From NCBI RefSeq assembly GCF_022347685.1, contig NZ_JAKRGF010000001.1, forward strand, positions 992,001 to 1,056,000: a stretch of 64,000 nt of DNA, written 5' to 3'. A program made the translations under genes and the position numbers. Below the pieces are notes generated by a model. That model ran no database searches, was not told where the DNA came from, and was given only the letters and a program-made list of their open reading frames with translations. Below, piece after piece: positions 8,595 through 17,560 of the stretch. This stretch comes from Thalassobius sp. Cn5-15. Lineage in GTDB: Bacteria > Pseudomonadota > Alphaproteobacteria > Rhodobacterales > Rhodobacteraceae. Position 1 is the stretch's first letter; every line of letters starts with the position of its first letter.

Positions 8595-8737
8595 AGGTTC
8601 GTGCCCGACCCGAGGGCGGGATTTACAAGTGCGCCGACCTTTTAGCAAACCGGCGCACTGCACACTTGGCACTTGTTGGAAATTCGCGCCCGCTCTGGGG
8701 GCGGGTCGGGCACGAACCGGCTCACTTTGTGATCCGG
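8595..8737 (+). repeat. Copy B of the ~145-bp intergenic inverted-repeat element
   Basis: Same orientation as copy A. It begins AGGTTCGTGCCCGACCC, has GGGTCGGGCACGAACCGG near its right end and finishes GATCCGG. It fills the gap between the convergent DUF1513 and dctM genes. Its outer arms (GGTTCGTGCCCGACCC / GGGTCGGGCACGAACC) are perfect inverted complements, so the element folds into a long hairpin and may act as a bidirectional terminator. Confidence 0.7.
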
Positions 8738-8747
8738 AAGAACGGCA

Positions 8748-10148
8748 TCACGCCAAACTGGGCAGCCACAGCACAATCGCAGGAAATGCCACCAGTAGCG
8801 CGATGGTCAGCGCATCAGCGATGAAAAATGGTGTCACGCCTTTGAACACATCCTGCACAGAAATGTCGTCACGCACCCCCGCAACCACAAAACAGTTGAG
8901 GCCAATCGGCGGGGTGATCAAACAGAACTCGGCCATTTTGACAACCAGAATGCCGAACCAGATCGCACACATCGGCCCCGACATACCAAAGGCACTGTCT
9001 GCGGCTGAGACAAACTCGCCCCCATTCAGCGCCATCACAGCCGGATAAACCACCGGCAACGTCAGCAACAGCATCCCGATTGCATCCATAAACATCCCCA
9101 ACACCGCATAGGCCAGCAGAATCAGGATCAGCGTCAGCATCGGGCTTTGCTCCAGCCCCGTGATCCAATCGGAAAAGGCACCGGGCAGGTCCGCAAAGCC
9201 GAGGAAACGCACATAGATCAGCACGCCCCAGATGATGGTGAAAATCATTGCCGACAGCTTCGCGGTTTCCAACAGCGCGTCCTTCAGCTGCGCCCAGCCC
9301 ATGCCGCGCAGCACCGCCATCACAAAGACCACAAAGGCCCCCAGCGCCCCGCCTTCGGTCGGGGTGCCCCAAGCGTCCCCTCCAAAGGGGTTGTAGATAA
9401 AGAAGATGATGATGAAGACCACAAAGAAGATCGGAAAGGCTGGCGGGATCGCGGCAAAACGCTGCTTCCACGTATAGCCGCGCACCGGCGGGCCAAACTT
9501 GGGCAAGACCAGCGCCAGTGTCACGATCAACCCGCCATAGATCAGCGCAGAGAACGCACCGGGGATGAAGCCCGCCAGCAGCAGCTTGCCCACATCCTGC
9601 TCCACAATGATCGCGTAGATCACCAAAATGGCCGAGGGCGGGATCAGTGACGCCAAGGTGCCACCCGCCGCCACAACCCCCGCGGCGAAGCGTTTGTCAT
9701 AACCCACTTTCAGCATTTCAGGGATGGCAATGCGGGCGAAGACGGCCGATGTGGCCACCGATGCACCGGACACGGCGGCGAAGCCTGCGGTGGCAAACAC
9801 GGTGGACACCGCCAGACCGCCCGGCAACCAGCCGACCCAGCGTTTGGCAGCCTCAAACAGCGCCTTGGTTAATCCTGCGTAATAGGCCAGATAGCCGATC
9901 AGAATAAAGGTCGGGATCAGCGACAGCGCCTGACTGGACACTTTGGAATGAGGCACCTGCCCCGCGGTTTTCACAGCCACGGTCAGCGCCCAGCCGAAGT
10001 CTTCGGGGTCATAGCCCTTCTTGGCCCAGAAAATCCAGATGAGGCCCACCATGCCTGCGATACCCGCGGCAAAGGCCACGCGCATGCCCAGAACCACCAT
10101 CAACAGCATAAAGCCCGACACCCAAAGACCAATTTCAATCGGTTCCAT
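8748..10148 (-). CDS. dctM: TRAP transporter large permease subunit
   Basis: 466 residues with about 12 hydrophobic segments, beginning MEPIEIGLWVSGFMLLMVVL. It is the DctM channel-like subunit of a tripartite ATP-independent periplasmic transporter, which imports organic acids or related solutes with sodium or protons. PPSAILVIYAIIVEQDVGKL is a typical DctM stretch. Its start overlaps the dctQ stop by one base (TGATG), so the two are translationally coupled. The substrate cannot be read from the sequence. Copy B of the repeat follows its stop. Confidence 0.93.
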   Translation of the reverse strand: MEPIEIGLWVSGFMLLMVVLGMRVAFAAGIAGMVGLIWIFWAKKGYDPEDFGWALTVAVKTAGQVPHSKVSSQALSLIPTFILIGYLAYYAGLTKALFEAAKRWVGWLPGGLAVSTVFATAGFAAVSGASVATSAVFARIAIPEMLKVGYDKRFAAGVVAAGGTLASLIPPSAILVIYAIIVEQDVGKLLLAGFIPGAFSALIYGGLIVTLALVLPKFGPPVRGYTWKQRFAAIPPAFPIFFVVFIIIFFIYNPFGGDAWGTPTEGGALGAFVVFVMAVLRGMGWAQLKDALLETAKLSAMIFTIIWGVLIYVRFLGFADLPGAFSDWITGLEQSPMLTLILILLAYAVLGMFMDAIGMLLLTLPVVYPAVMALNGGEFVSAADSAFGMSGPMCAIWFGILVVKMAEFCLITPPIGLNCFVVAGVRDDISVQDVFKGVTPFFIADALTIALLVAFPAIVLWLPSLA

Positions 10149-10795
10149 CAGCCTGTGCCCCCGTCACTGCCCAAATCCTCGACATGTGCCGCCTCTTCTG
10201 CCGCCTGCGCTGCGGCCGATTGCACCAGCGGCACCGCCACTGGCTCTACCAATCCCAGCACAAAGGCGCGGCCATACCCCCAAAGCTGCAGCGCCATACG
10301 CGCGCTGAGCACCGCAAAGGCAATCGGCGCCAAAAGCTTGGCCGGCCAGATCGGGATACCAATGTCGATAGAGCTGTCGCGCGACCACAAAGGCGCGTTG
10401 AAATCAAAGCTGCGGTCAAAATGCGACCACGTTCCCCAGACCAGCAGAACCATAAGGCCAAAGGCCGCCAATGTTGTCAGAAACTCCGCCGCCCAAAGGG
10501 CACGGCCGCTCAGACGGCCCACCAGAATGTCCATGCGGATATGGCCGCCATCACGTTGGGTGTAGGAAATCGCCAGAAAGGCAATCAGCGCCATCGCCTG
10601 TTCGATCCAGTCCACATAGCCAGGCAAAGGCGCGTTAAACAGGTTGCGTCCCGAAACCGAAATCACCGCCAGAAACATCAGTGAAAACACTGCCAGCCCG
10701 CACAAGAGCGCCAGCAGCCGTTCCAGCCGCAACAGCCCCCGATCCAGCTGGCTGAGGCGCGAACCATCCTCCAGCACCGCAGCAGATCCTGCCAT
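10148..10795 (-). CDS. dctQ: TRAP transporter small permease subunit
   Basis: 215 residues with four hydrophobic helices; the region ISYTQRDGGHIRMDILVGRL matches the DctQ signature region. DctQ pairs with DctM in the inner membrane. The N-terminus and the C-terminal 35 residues (Ala/Glu-rich) are longer than the core. It is preceded by a terminator hairpin that separates it from dctP. Confidence 0.9.
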   Translation of the reverse strand: MAGSAAVLEDGSRLSQLDRGLLRLERLLALLCGLAVFSLMFLAVISVSGRNLFNAPLPGYVDWIEQAMALIAFLAISYTQRDGGHIRMDILVGRLSGRALWAAEFLTTLAAFGLMVLLVWGTWSHFDRSFDFNAPLWSRDSSIDIGIPIWPAKLLAPIAFAVLSARMALQLWGYGRAFVLGLVEPVAVPLVQSAAAQAAEEAAHVEDLGSDGGTG

Positions 10796-10834
10796 CCCAT
10801 TCCCCGTTTCTGCCCTTAGGGCATGTTATCTGGT

Positions 10835-10870
10835 ATAAAAAAGCCGCGCCGGTTTGGCCCAGCGCGGCTT
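10835..10870 (-). terminator. Terminator/attenuator between dctP and dctQ
   Basis: On the minus strand AAGCCGCGC (10870-10862) pairs with GCGCGGCTT (10849-10841) and is followed by a run of T. It lies between dctP and dctQM and probably lets the binding protein be made in excess over the permease, a common TRAP-operon arrangement. Confidence 0.8.
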
Positions 10871-10887
10871 GGTCTTGTGTGATTGGA

Positions 10888-11901
10888 TCACTCGGCCCGT
10901 TTGGCTTCGAGCGTGGAGATCACCAGATCATACAGCTCCTGCGCGGGCAGACCCTGTGCGGTCATGTCAGCGATCCACTTGTCACGGATCGGGCCTGCGG
11001 CCACTTCGCGGAACTTGGCAATCTCCCCCTCTGCCAGTTCAACCTTCTGAACACCTTTTTCGGCCAGAACGCTGTCCCATTTGTTCAGCAACTCGCCATA
11101 ATTGGCCAGATAATGCGCGATGGCTTCATCCACGGAACTGTCCAACGCTTCGCGGTGGGCATCCGACAGGCCTTCATAGGCGTCGGTGTTCACAACGATC
11201 GGGCAGTTCACGGTGCCGGGGTTCAGGTTTGCGGTCCACCAGGTCGCCTGATCAATGGTACGGAAGGCAAAATGCGCGTGCTGAGCAAAAGCGACGGTGT
11301 CGACAACACCGCTTTCCATCGCGTTATACGCCTCGGTCGCAGTCACCGATGTGGGCACGGCCCCCACGGCGGAAAACGCCTGACCGATGCCGCCGGTGGC
11401 GCGCACACGCATGCCGTCAAATTCTGCCAGTTCATCGCGCGCCTCGCCGGTGCCAACGATGTTGTACTGTGGCATGGGCGAGGTCATCAGCAGTTTCGCG
11501 TTCCAGCGGCCCAGATCAGCCTGCACAGCAGGGTGCGCGTAGACCGCATGGCTGATCGCAACTTCTTCTTCCAGCGTGTTCACACCAAGGAACGGCAATT
11601 CCAGCACGGTGATCGAGGGGTTTTTATCACGGTGATAGCCCGCACAGAACTGCGCCATTTCAAACGCCCCGATGGAGATTCCATCAAGGTTTTCGCGGTT
11701 CTTCGACAAACCACCGTAAGAAATGTTCAACGTGAACTCACCACCAGTTTTTTCAGACACCAGTTCGGCCAGTTTTTCAACATGTTCGGTGAAGGCGCGG
11801 CGCTTGCCCCAGAGGGATACATTCCATTCCTCTGCCATAGTCTCAGTGGCAAAACCCACCGCCAGCGCAGCAATCGCTGCCTGTGCCAGATATTTCTTCA
11901 T
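10888..11901 (-). CDS. dctP: TRAP transporter substrate-binding protein
   Basis: 337 residues with a signal peptide (MKKYLAQAAIAALAVGFATETMA). The body has DctP-family features, including the conserved region around GMRVRATGGIGQAFSAVGA that normally places the arginine contacting the substrate carboxylate. The start at 11901 follows a strong GGGAGGAAA site; the frame extends further upstream without similarity. It is the first gene of dctPQM. The ligand is unknown, likely an organic acid. Confidence 0.92.
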   Translation of the reverse strand: MKKYLAQAAIAALAVGFATETMAEEWNVSLWGKRRAFTEHVEKLAELVSEKTGGEFTLNISYGGLSKNRENLDGISIGAFEMAQFCAGYHRDKNPSITVLELPFLGVNTLEEEVAISHAVYAHPAVQADLGRWNAKLLMTSPMPQYNIVGTGEARDELAEFDGMRVRATGGIGQAFSAVGAVPTSVTATEAYNAMESGVVDTVAFAQHAHFAFRTIDQATWWTANLNPGTVNCPIVVNTDAYEGLSDAHREALDSSVDEAIAHYLANYGELLNKWDSVLAEKGVQKVELAEGEIAKFREVAAGPIRDKWIADMTAQGLPAQELYDLVISTLEAKRAE

Positions 11902-12099
11902 GATTTCCTCCCATTGTGGCCTTATCGGCCCATCTGTGAAAAGGCTAACGCACCCAATCGCGCAAGCCAAGAGCATGTCTCCTCTGAACGCCAGATCTAG
12001 TAACTCTACGGTAAGGCGTAAGTATATACAGCTTGCGATGATTACTGCGCCGTTGCAACAACCTTGGGCGGTGCAAGTCCCTTGGTGCGGTTGCGGCGG

Positions 12100-13098
12100 T
12101 TAACGCCGCTTTGACTGACGCGGCATAGGACGGGTTGGAATTTCCTTTAGCAACCCGCCAACACCCATCGCGGCTATGTCTCTGCCGTTGACGTCCACCC
12201 CACACGCCACCCGCGACAATACCCAATCCGCGCCGTTCAATGCGGGTGAGCGGGCGCATCCGGGCAGACCGATCACCGGCGTGCCGCTGAGGCCGCCCAG
12301 AAACAACAAATTGCCCGGATCCACCGGCATTCCGAACCGTGTCACTTGCCCCCCCGCCTGGCGTAACGCCTGCGGCGCCACATCATGAGGATCAGACGTG
12401 GCAGAGGCGGTGAGGATCAGCGCCATATCCGCCGTAACCGCGGCCAATGCCTCCGCCAGTGCGCCCTGCTCATGTGGCACCACAATGGTGTCCACCAGTG
12501 CCATGCCCAGCGCCGTCACGCGGTCGGCAATTGCCGCCTGCCCTTTAAGGCCCGCGCCACCCGCAATATCGGTCACGATCAATGCAGCAGTTTGATAGAC
12601 TGGTGGATGCAGCTGCATCGCGTCCCGCCCCACGTCGCAGGCACGGTCTACGTCTGCAGCCGCGACACCGTAAGAGATGATCTTGATCGTCGCGACCATC
12701 CCGCCCGCCGTCATCTGTTGCAAAGGCGGCACCGTGGCGACGGTGATCATCGGGTCAATCGCATTGAGCCGTTCCAGCGCGGCCACATCCATCTCCACAA
12801 CACCCGGCCCTGCGGCCAGCACATTGACCCGTCCGGTGAACGCGGTGCTAAGGGTCAGGCCGACCGCCGCAGGATCGGGCACCAATGCGGCGGCAATGCG
12901 GGTGGCGGCGGTGTCCTCGTCCAGATCATCTGCGGCCAACCGCGCAACAGTCACCTCTGCCACGCCCGCAGTTGCCAACGCCGCGATGTGCGTGGCATCC
13001 AGCACCAGCCCCTTGCGCAGCCGTTGACCTCCAACCTGCAGGGAATGCGCCAAAATAGCGCCCTCTGCGTTATGGATGGGAACGGGTCCAAACTGCAT
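12100..13098 (-). CDS. Molybdopterin-binding (MoeA/MoCF-like) protein
   Basis: 332 residues. The N-terminal KGLVLDATHIAALATAGVAE resembles the MoeA domain, and the second half has the MoCF-type pattern (ILTASATSDPHDVAPQALRQ, then GLPGCARSPALNGADWVLSR). It lies 3 bases after the XdhC-like gene in an operon with coxD-E-F homologues, so it probably handles molybdenum cofactor for a molybdenum hydroxylase. Relatives are often fused to a MobA-like nucleotidyltransferase; none is fused here. It lacks the full MoeA domain set, so it is not a standard molybdopterin molybdotransferase. Confidence 0.8.
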   Translation of the reverse strand: MQFGPVPIHNAEGAILAHSLQVGGQRLRKGLVLDATHIAALATAGVAEVTVARLAADDLDEDTAATRIAAALVPDPAAVGLTLSTAFTGRVNVLAAGPGVVEMDVAALERLNAIDPMITVATVPPLQQMTAGGMVATIKIISYGVAAADVDRACDVGRDAMQLHPPVYQTAALIVTDIAGGAGLKGQAAIADRVTALGMALVDTIVVPHEQGALAEALAAVTADMALILTASATSDPHDVAPQALRQAGGQVTRFGMPVDPGNLLFLGGLSGTPVIGLPGCARSPALNGADWVLSRVACGVDVNGRDIAAMGVGGLLKEIPTRPMPRQSKRR

Positions 13099-13101
13099 TA
13101 C

Positions 13102-14082
13102 CTAGGCCTCTAGGATACGGCCCTGCCGCAACACGGCGGTGCATTCCGCCATGATCGACAGCGCGATCTCCGCCGGAGAGGCCGCACCGATGTCTAGGCC
13201 GACGGGACCGTGGATCTGCGCAATCTCTGCCGCGGAAAACCCCTTCGCCTCAAATCGTTCCACCCGTTTTGCATGGGTGCGGGTGGAGCCCAGCGCGCCA
13301 ATATAAAACACATCAGACCTCAGCGCCTGTTCCAGCGCCGGATCGTCCAGTTTTGGGTCATGGGTCAGCAGCACCAGTGCGGTGCGGGCATCAAGGCCAA
13401 AGGCGCTGACACCTTCATCGGGCCAGTCATGCCGAATAGTTTCACCGGGGAAGCGTGTCTGTGACCCGAAGCTGTCGCGCGGATCAATCAATGTAGGGTC
13501 ATAGCCTGCCAGCCGCGCCATCGGCACCAGCGCCTGTGCGATATGGACCGCCCCAACGATCAGCATGCGCAAGGGAGGGGTGTGAATAGCCACAAAGGTC
13601 TGTCCATCCGCCTCAAAGCCAGACCGATCCATACGGAACCGTTCGGAATGTCCCTGATCGGTCAGCGTGCGCGTGCCGGTTTCCACATCGACCACATAGG
13701 CCACAGCCCGACGCGCGGCGCGGGCGGCGACCAGATCGGCCAGCATCTGCTCGGACAACACGGTGCCAATCGGTTCCACAAACACGCGGATCGTACCACC
13801 GCAGGCCAGACCCACCGCAAAGGCATCGCCATCGGTGATGCCATATTCCAGCATCCGCGCTTTGCCAACTTCGAGTGCCTCTAGCGCCTCAACCACCACC
13901 GCGCCTTCGACACAGCCGCCGGAGACGGAACCTTCGATCTCACCCTCAGACGAGATCGCCAACTGGCTGCCCACCCGACGCGGCGCGCTGCCCCATGTTT
14001 CCACCACCGTGGCCAGCACAGCGCCCTTGCCCGCGCGATGCCAGGCCAGTGCGATTTCGGGAATGTTGTCAAAGCGGTCCAT
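13102..14082 (-). CDS. coxF: XdhC/CoxF-family molybdenum-enzyme maturation protein
   Basis: 326 residues. The N-terminal XdhC/CoxI domain shows ETWGSAPRRVGSQLAIS and GSVSGGCVEGAVV; the C-terminal half is the Rossmann XdhC_C domain (LIVGAVHIAQALVPMA, ALVLLTHDPKLDD, YIGALGSTRTHAKRVERF). XdhC proteins bind molybdenum cofactor and insert or sulfurate it in xanthine dehydrogenase-like enzymes. Its position behind CoxE and CoxD homologues matches coxDEF of carbon monoxide dehydrogenase clusters. The client enzyme is not in the window, so the cox symbol is by context. Confidence 0.87.
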   Translation of the reverse strand: MDRFDNIPEIALAWHRAGKGAVLATVVETWGSAPRRVGSQLAISSEGEIEGSVSGGCVEGAVVVEALEALEVGKARMLEYGITDGDAFAVGLACGGTIRVFVEPIGTVLSEQMLADLVAARAARRAVAYVVDVETGTRTLTDQGHSERFRMDRSGFEADGQTFVAIHTPPLRMLIVGAVHIAQALVPMARLAGYDPTLIDPRDSFGSQTRFPGETIRHDWPDEGVSAFGLDARTALVLLTHDPKLDDPALEQALRSDVFYIGALGSTRTHAKRVERFEAKGFSAAEIAQIHGPVGLDIGAASPAEIALSIMAECTAVLRQGRILEA

Positions 14083-14133
14083 GTGAAACCTCGTTATTCA
14101 GCACCTATAAGATGACGGCAGGGCGATCCGACT

Positions 14134-15390
14134 TCAAGGCGCCATCATCTGCATCAACCGCGCCTTCTCCCCGTGGTCGCGCGCATCTGTGATGACCTCT
14201 GCCAATGCCTCTAGCGAGGCGATAGAATGGCCCGCGCGGAAGGCATCCACATGAGGCAACATGGCACGGATACCTTGGGCGCGCGGCGCAAACCCCTCCC
14301 AGCGCAGCAAGGGGTTGATCCAGATGAGCCGGCGCGAAGACAGCTGCAACCGCTCCATCTCACGGCTCAGCGCAGCGGGGTCGCCGCGATCAAGGCCGTC
14401 GGTGATCAACAACACCACCGCCCCCTGCCCCAGCACACGACGCGACCAATCCTGATTGAACCGATGTAAGCAGTCCCCAATGCGCGTTCCGCCCTCCCAA
14501 TCCTGCGCCTCTGCCCCTGCAAGGGCCAGCGCCTGATCCACATCGCGGGTGCCCAAATGGCGGGTGATATTGGTCAGCCGCGTGCCAAAGGTGAACCCTT
14601 GAACCCGCGCCCAGCCAGCCCCCTTTTCATTCGCAACCGCATGGAGAAAATGCAAAACCATCCGACTGTATTGCGACATGGATCCCGAAATATCGCAAAG
14701 CACCACCAGATTGGGCCAACGCGTGCGGTGCTGTTTCAACATCAGTTGCTGCACCTCACCCCCCAATCTAAGCGATTGCCGCATACTGCGACGCCAGTCG
14801 ATCGCATGACCGCGCAAGGCCGGTTTCACCCGACGTGACCGTATGGGTTGCACCGGCAGCTTCAGACGGGCGATCATCCGTTTGGCCGCGGCGATCTCTT
14901 CTGTACTCATCTGTTCGAAATCGAGGCTGCGCAGTTTTTCCTCGGCCGAGGCGGTGTGGCTGGCGTCCACCTTGATCTTGACCTCATCCGCCTCAGGCAC
15001 CTCTGGCACTGTTTCGGGGTATTGCCCTTCCAGCAGCGCCTCAGCCGCGCGTTTTTCGGCGGCGCGGGCTTTGCGCTCCTCTTGCACACCGCGCACTGAC
15101 GGCAGAAGCATTGCCATCATATGTTCCAGATAACGCGGATCGCGCCAGTAGAGGCGAAACACCTGCGAAAACACCGCACGCTGTTCGGGACGGCTGACGA
15201 AACAGGCGTGCAAGGTCCAATAGAAATCCTCTTTGCGGCTAAACCCCGCCGCTTCCACCGCGCGGATCGCGTCCATCACCCGCCCCGGCCCAATCGCCAA
15301 CCCCGCCTTGCGCAGGGCGCGGGCGAAATAGATGATGTTGTGGCTGAGTTTGGGAACGTCCGGCAGATCCAGATCCGGCAGGCTTGTCAT
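14134..15390 (-). CDS. coxE: VWA-domain protein, CoxE family
   Basis: 418 residues. The C-terminal half is a von Willebrand A domain with the MIDAS motif DISGSMS starting at residue 233; the N-terminal half holds charged helices. CoxE works with the AAA+ protein CoxD to assemble the [CuSMoO2] site of CO dehydrogenase in Oligotropha. The start at 15390 is 13 bases after coxD; the frame reaches 15426, but this would overlap coxD. MoxR/VWA pairs also serve other metalloenzymes, so CO dehydrogenase is the likely but not proven client. Confidence 0.87.
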   Translation of the reverse strand: MTSLPDLDLPDVPKLSHNIIYFARALRKAGLAIGPGRVMDAIRAVEAAGFSRKEDFYWTLHACFVSRPEQRAVFSQVFRLYWRDPRYLEHMMAMLLPSVRGVQEERKARAAEKRAAEALLEGQYPETVPEVPEADEVKIKVDASHTASAEEKLRSLDFEQMSTEEIAAAKRMIARLKLPVQPIRSRRVKPALRGHAIDWRRSMRQSLRLGGEVQQLMLKQHRTRWPNLVVLCDISGSMSQYSRMVLHFLHAVANEKGAGWARVQGFTFGTRLTNITRHLGTRDVDQALALAGAEAQDWEGGTRIGDCLHRFNQDWSRRVLGQGAVVLLITDGLDRGDPAALSREMERLQLSSRRLIWINPLLRWEGFAPRAQGIRAMLPHVDAFRAGHSIASLEALAEVITDARDHGEKARLMQMMAP

Positions 15391-15403
15391 AACACGACGT
15401 CCA

Positions 15404-16312
15404 TCAGACCGGTTCCAGCGTAGCACGCGCCTCTTCTAGAATCCGCCCAGCTTCTGATCCTTGCAGGCGCTGGATGTCATCCTGATATTTCAGCACCGCG
15501 CCCAAGGTATCCGCAATCACCTCTGGCGAAAGGGTCAGAACATCCAGCGCCAGCAGGCATTTGGCCCAATCAATGGTTTCCGCCACGCCGGGCTTTTTGA
15601 ACAGGTCCTCAGTGCGCAGACGCTGGACAAAGGCCACCACCTCACGGCTGAGGTTTTCAGCCGCTTCCGGCGCGCGCGCCTGAAGGATATCCAATTCGCG
15701 CTGAAAATCAGGATAATCGACCCAGTGATAAAGGCAGCGCCGTTTCAAGGCATCATGCACCTCGCGCGTGCGGTTGGAGGTGAGGATCACGATGGGCGGC
15801 TCCTGCGCCTGCACGGTGCCCAATTCGGGGATCGTCACCTGATAATCGCCGAGCGCCTCTAGGAGGAACGCCTCAAACGGCTCATCGGTGCGGTCAATTT
15901 CGTCAATGAGCAGCACCGGCGCACCGCCCTGTTGCGGACGCATCGCCTGCAGCAACGGACGTTCGATCAGATAATCCTCAGAAAACAGTTCCGCCTTCAG
16001 CGCAGCGCGATCTGCACCACCTGTGGCCTCTGCCGTGCGGATGGCAATCATCTGTTCGGCAAAATTCCATTCATAGACAGCTGATGCCGCATCCAGCCCC
16101 TCGTAACACTGCAAACGGATCAACCGCCGCCCTAGTGCAGCGGCAATCGCCTTGGCGATCTCTGTCTTGCCCGTGCCAGCTTCGCCTTCCAGAAACAGCG
16201 GGCGTCCCAGCCGCAGTGATAAAAACCCCACAGTGGCCAGTGCGCGGCCACAAACGTATCCCTGCCCTGCCAGTTGGTTTTGCAAATCCTCAATCGACGT
16301 CACATTGGTCAT
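15404..16312 (-). CDS. coxD: MoxR-family AAA+ ATPase, CoxD family
   Basis: 302 residues. Walker A is GEAGTGKT (43-50), Walker B VLLIDEIDR (133-141), and ILTSNRTREV is a sensor-1-like segment. It is a MoxR-type chaperone ATPase and the first gene of this operon. The start at 16312 follows a strong GGGAGGACGG site; an upstream ATG at 16348 lacks one. In CO-oxidising bacteria CoxD unfolds or remodels apo-CO dehydrogenase for copper and sulfur insertion. Together with coxE, coxF and the molybdopterin-binding gene it forms a four-gene maturation operon. Confidence 0.88.
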   Translation of the reverse strand: MTNVTSIEDLQNQLAGQGYVCGRALATVGFLSLRLGRPLFLEGEAGTGKTEIAKAIAAALGRRLIRLQCYEGLDAASAVYEWNFAEQMIAIRTAEATGGADRAALKAELFSEDYLIERPLLQAMRPQQGGAPVLLIDEIDRTDEPFEAFLLEALGDYQVTIPELGTVQAQEPPIVILTSNRTREVHDALKRRCLYHWVDYPDFQRELDILQARAPEAAENLSREVVAFVQRLRTEDLFKKPGVAETIDWAKCLLALDVLTLSPEVIADTLGAVLKYQDDIQRLQGSEAGRILEEARATLEPV

Positions 16313-16400
16313 GGCCGTCCTCCCTCCCCCAAAGAGATGCGGGTTCACCCCCTCAGGTCAAGAGCAAGGCGTATTGCAGAACACACGGCACACCTGTCGG

Positions 16401-16428
16401 ACAATTGACGCAAGCGTTAGCGAATTGT
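16401..16428. promoter_or_regulatory. Candidate operator dyad between coxD and the glycosyltransferase operon
   Basis: ACAATT-ga-CGC on the left and GCG-AATTGT on the right form a near-perfect dyad around 16414 in the only divergent intergenic region here. It could bind a dimeric regulator of either operon. No regulator gene is adjacent, and the family is unknown. Confidence 0.3.
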
Positions 16429-16528
16429 ACACATTGAGGAAACAAGCGGCTAAAGCACAAATAAAATCAGCCGTTTCGAGAGCAGAGAGTTTCCCAGTGA
16501 GCCGTCTACAGGTCAGAGAGGCAGGCAG

Positions 16529-17560
16529 ATGCGAGTAACAGCCGTCACCTGCGTTAAAAACGAAGGTCCATTTCTGTTAGAATGGATTGCCTTCAACCGA
16601 TTGATCGGGGTGACCGATCATCTGTTTTATTCAAACGATTGCAGCGACGGCACCGATGAGATGCTGAATGCACTGGCTGCGCGTGGCATTGTGCAACACC
16701 TGCCCAACCCCGCTGAAGGGCGCAATTACCAGATGGAGGCACTGAAGCACGCCGCCAAACAGGACATTGTGACCAACGCCGATTGGGTCTGGATCGCGGA
16801 CGTGGATGAATTTTTGAACATCCATGTGGGCAATCACACCATCCCCGCCTTGATCGAGGCGTGCGACAATCCTCAGGCGATTTCGCTGAACTTTCAGTTC
16901 TTTGCCAGCGACGGGGTGGAGGTGTTTGAAGATCGTCCAGTGATCAGCCAGTTCAGCCGGTCTCACAACCCTGACCTGTGGTGTGGCGATACAGCAATTG
17001 AGGTCAAATCGCTGGTAAGGCACGATTTTCCGCTGCAGTATTTCGGCGCGCACCGCCCATTTTTCCGCGAAAAACTGCCACCGAAGAAACGTCCCACATG
17101 GACCGATGGGTCGGGTCGCCCGGTGCAGCACAAGTTTCTGGTCGCCGCCAACCCGCGTCGTATCCGCAAGTTTCCCGCCCACGGTGCGCGCGCGCATGCG
17201 ACGCTCAACCATTATGCGCTGCGATCGCTCGACAGCTATCTGGTGAAAAACGACCGCGGAGATGTGAACCGAGAAAATCGCGCCTTTGACGACACCTACT
17301 GGCGCGAGCGCAATGATCCCGCATGGGAAGACACCAGCATCCAGCGATATCTACCTGATCTAGAGGCTGCACTGCAGGATCTGAAGTCAGATCCTGAGAT
17401 CCGCGCGCTTCACGACAAGGCCTGTGATCTGCACCGCGCCAAACGCGATGAATTGCTGACGCAGCCTGCCTATCAGGCGATGCGCGATCAGCTGCGCGCA
17501 GCCTCAACCCTGCCGCCACAGGAAGAAGAGCTGATCAAGCGGCTGGATCTGCCGGTATGA
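16529..17560 (+). CDS. Family 2 glycosyltransferase (PF13704-like)
   Basis: 343 residues with no signal or membrane segment. The start VTAVTCVKNEGPFLLEWIAF is the nucleotide-sugar fold of this GT2 subgroup. SNDCSDGT (35-42) and the metal-binding DVDEF (91-95) are intact. A C-terminal HYALRS..SYLVK..RGD segment is shared with the other two glycosyltransferases of this operon. The sugar donor and acceptor are unknown. Its stop overlaps the next start by 4 bases (ATGA). Its context with a sulfotransferase suggests synthesis or decoration of a surface polysaccharide or glycan. Confidence 0.87.
   Translation: MRVTAVTCVKNEGPFLLEWIAFNRLIGVTDHLFYSNDCSDGTDEMLNALAARGIVQHLPNPAEGRNYQMEALKHAAKQDIVTNADWVWIADVDEFLNIHVGNHTIPALIEACDNPQAISLNFQFFASDGVEVFEDRPVISQFSRSHNPDLWCGDTAIEVKSLVRHDFPLQYFGAHRPFFREKLPPKKRPTWTDGSGRPVQHKFLVAANPRRIRKFPAHGARAHATLNHYALRSLDSYLVKNDRGDVNRENRAFDDTYWRERNDPAWEDTSIQRYLPDLEAALQDLKSDPEIRALHDKACDLHRAKRDELLTQPAYQAMRDQLRAASTLPPQEEELIKRLDLPV

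Noticed and set aside
10879-12000. Open frame antisense to dctP
   Set aside because: dctP has a signal peptide, ribosome site and family motifs; the opposite frame is a shadow.
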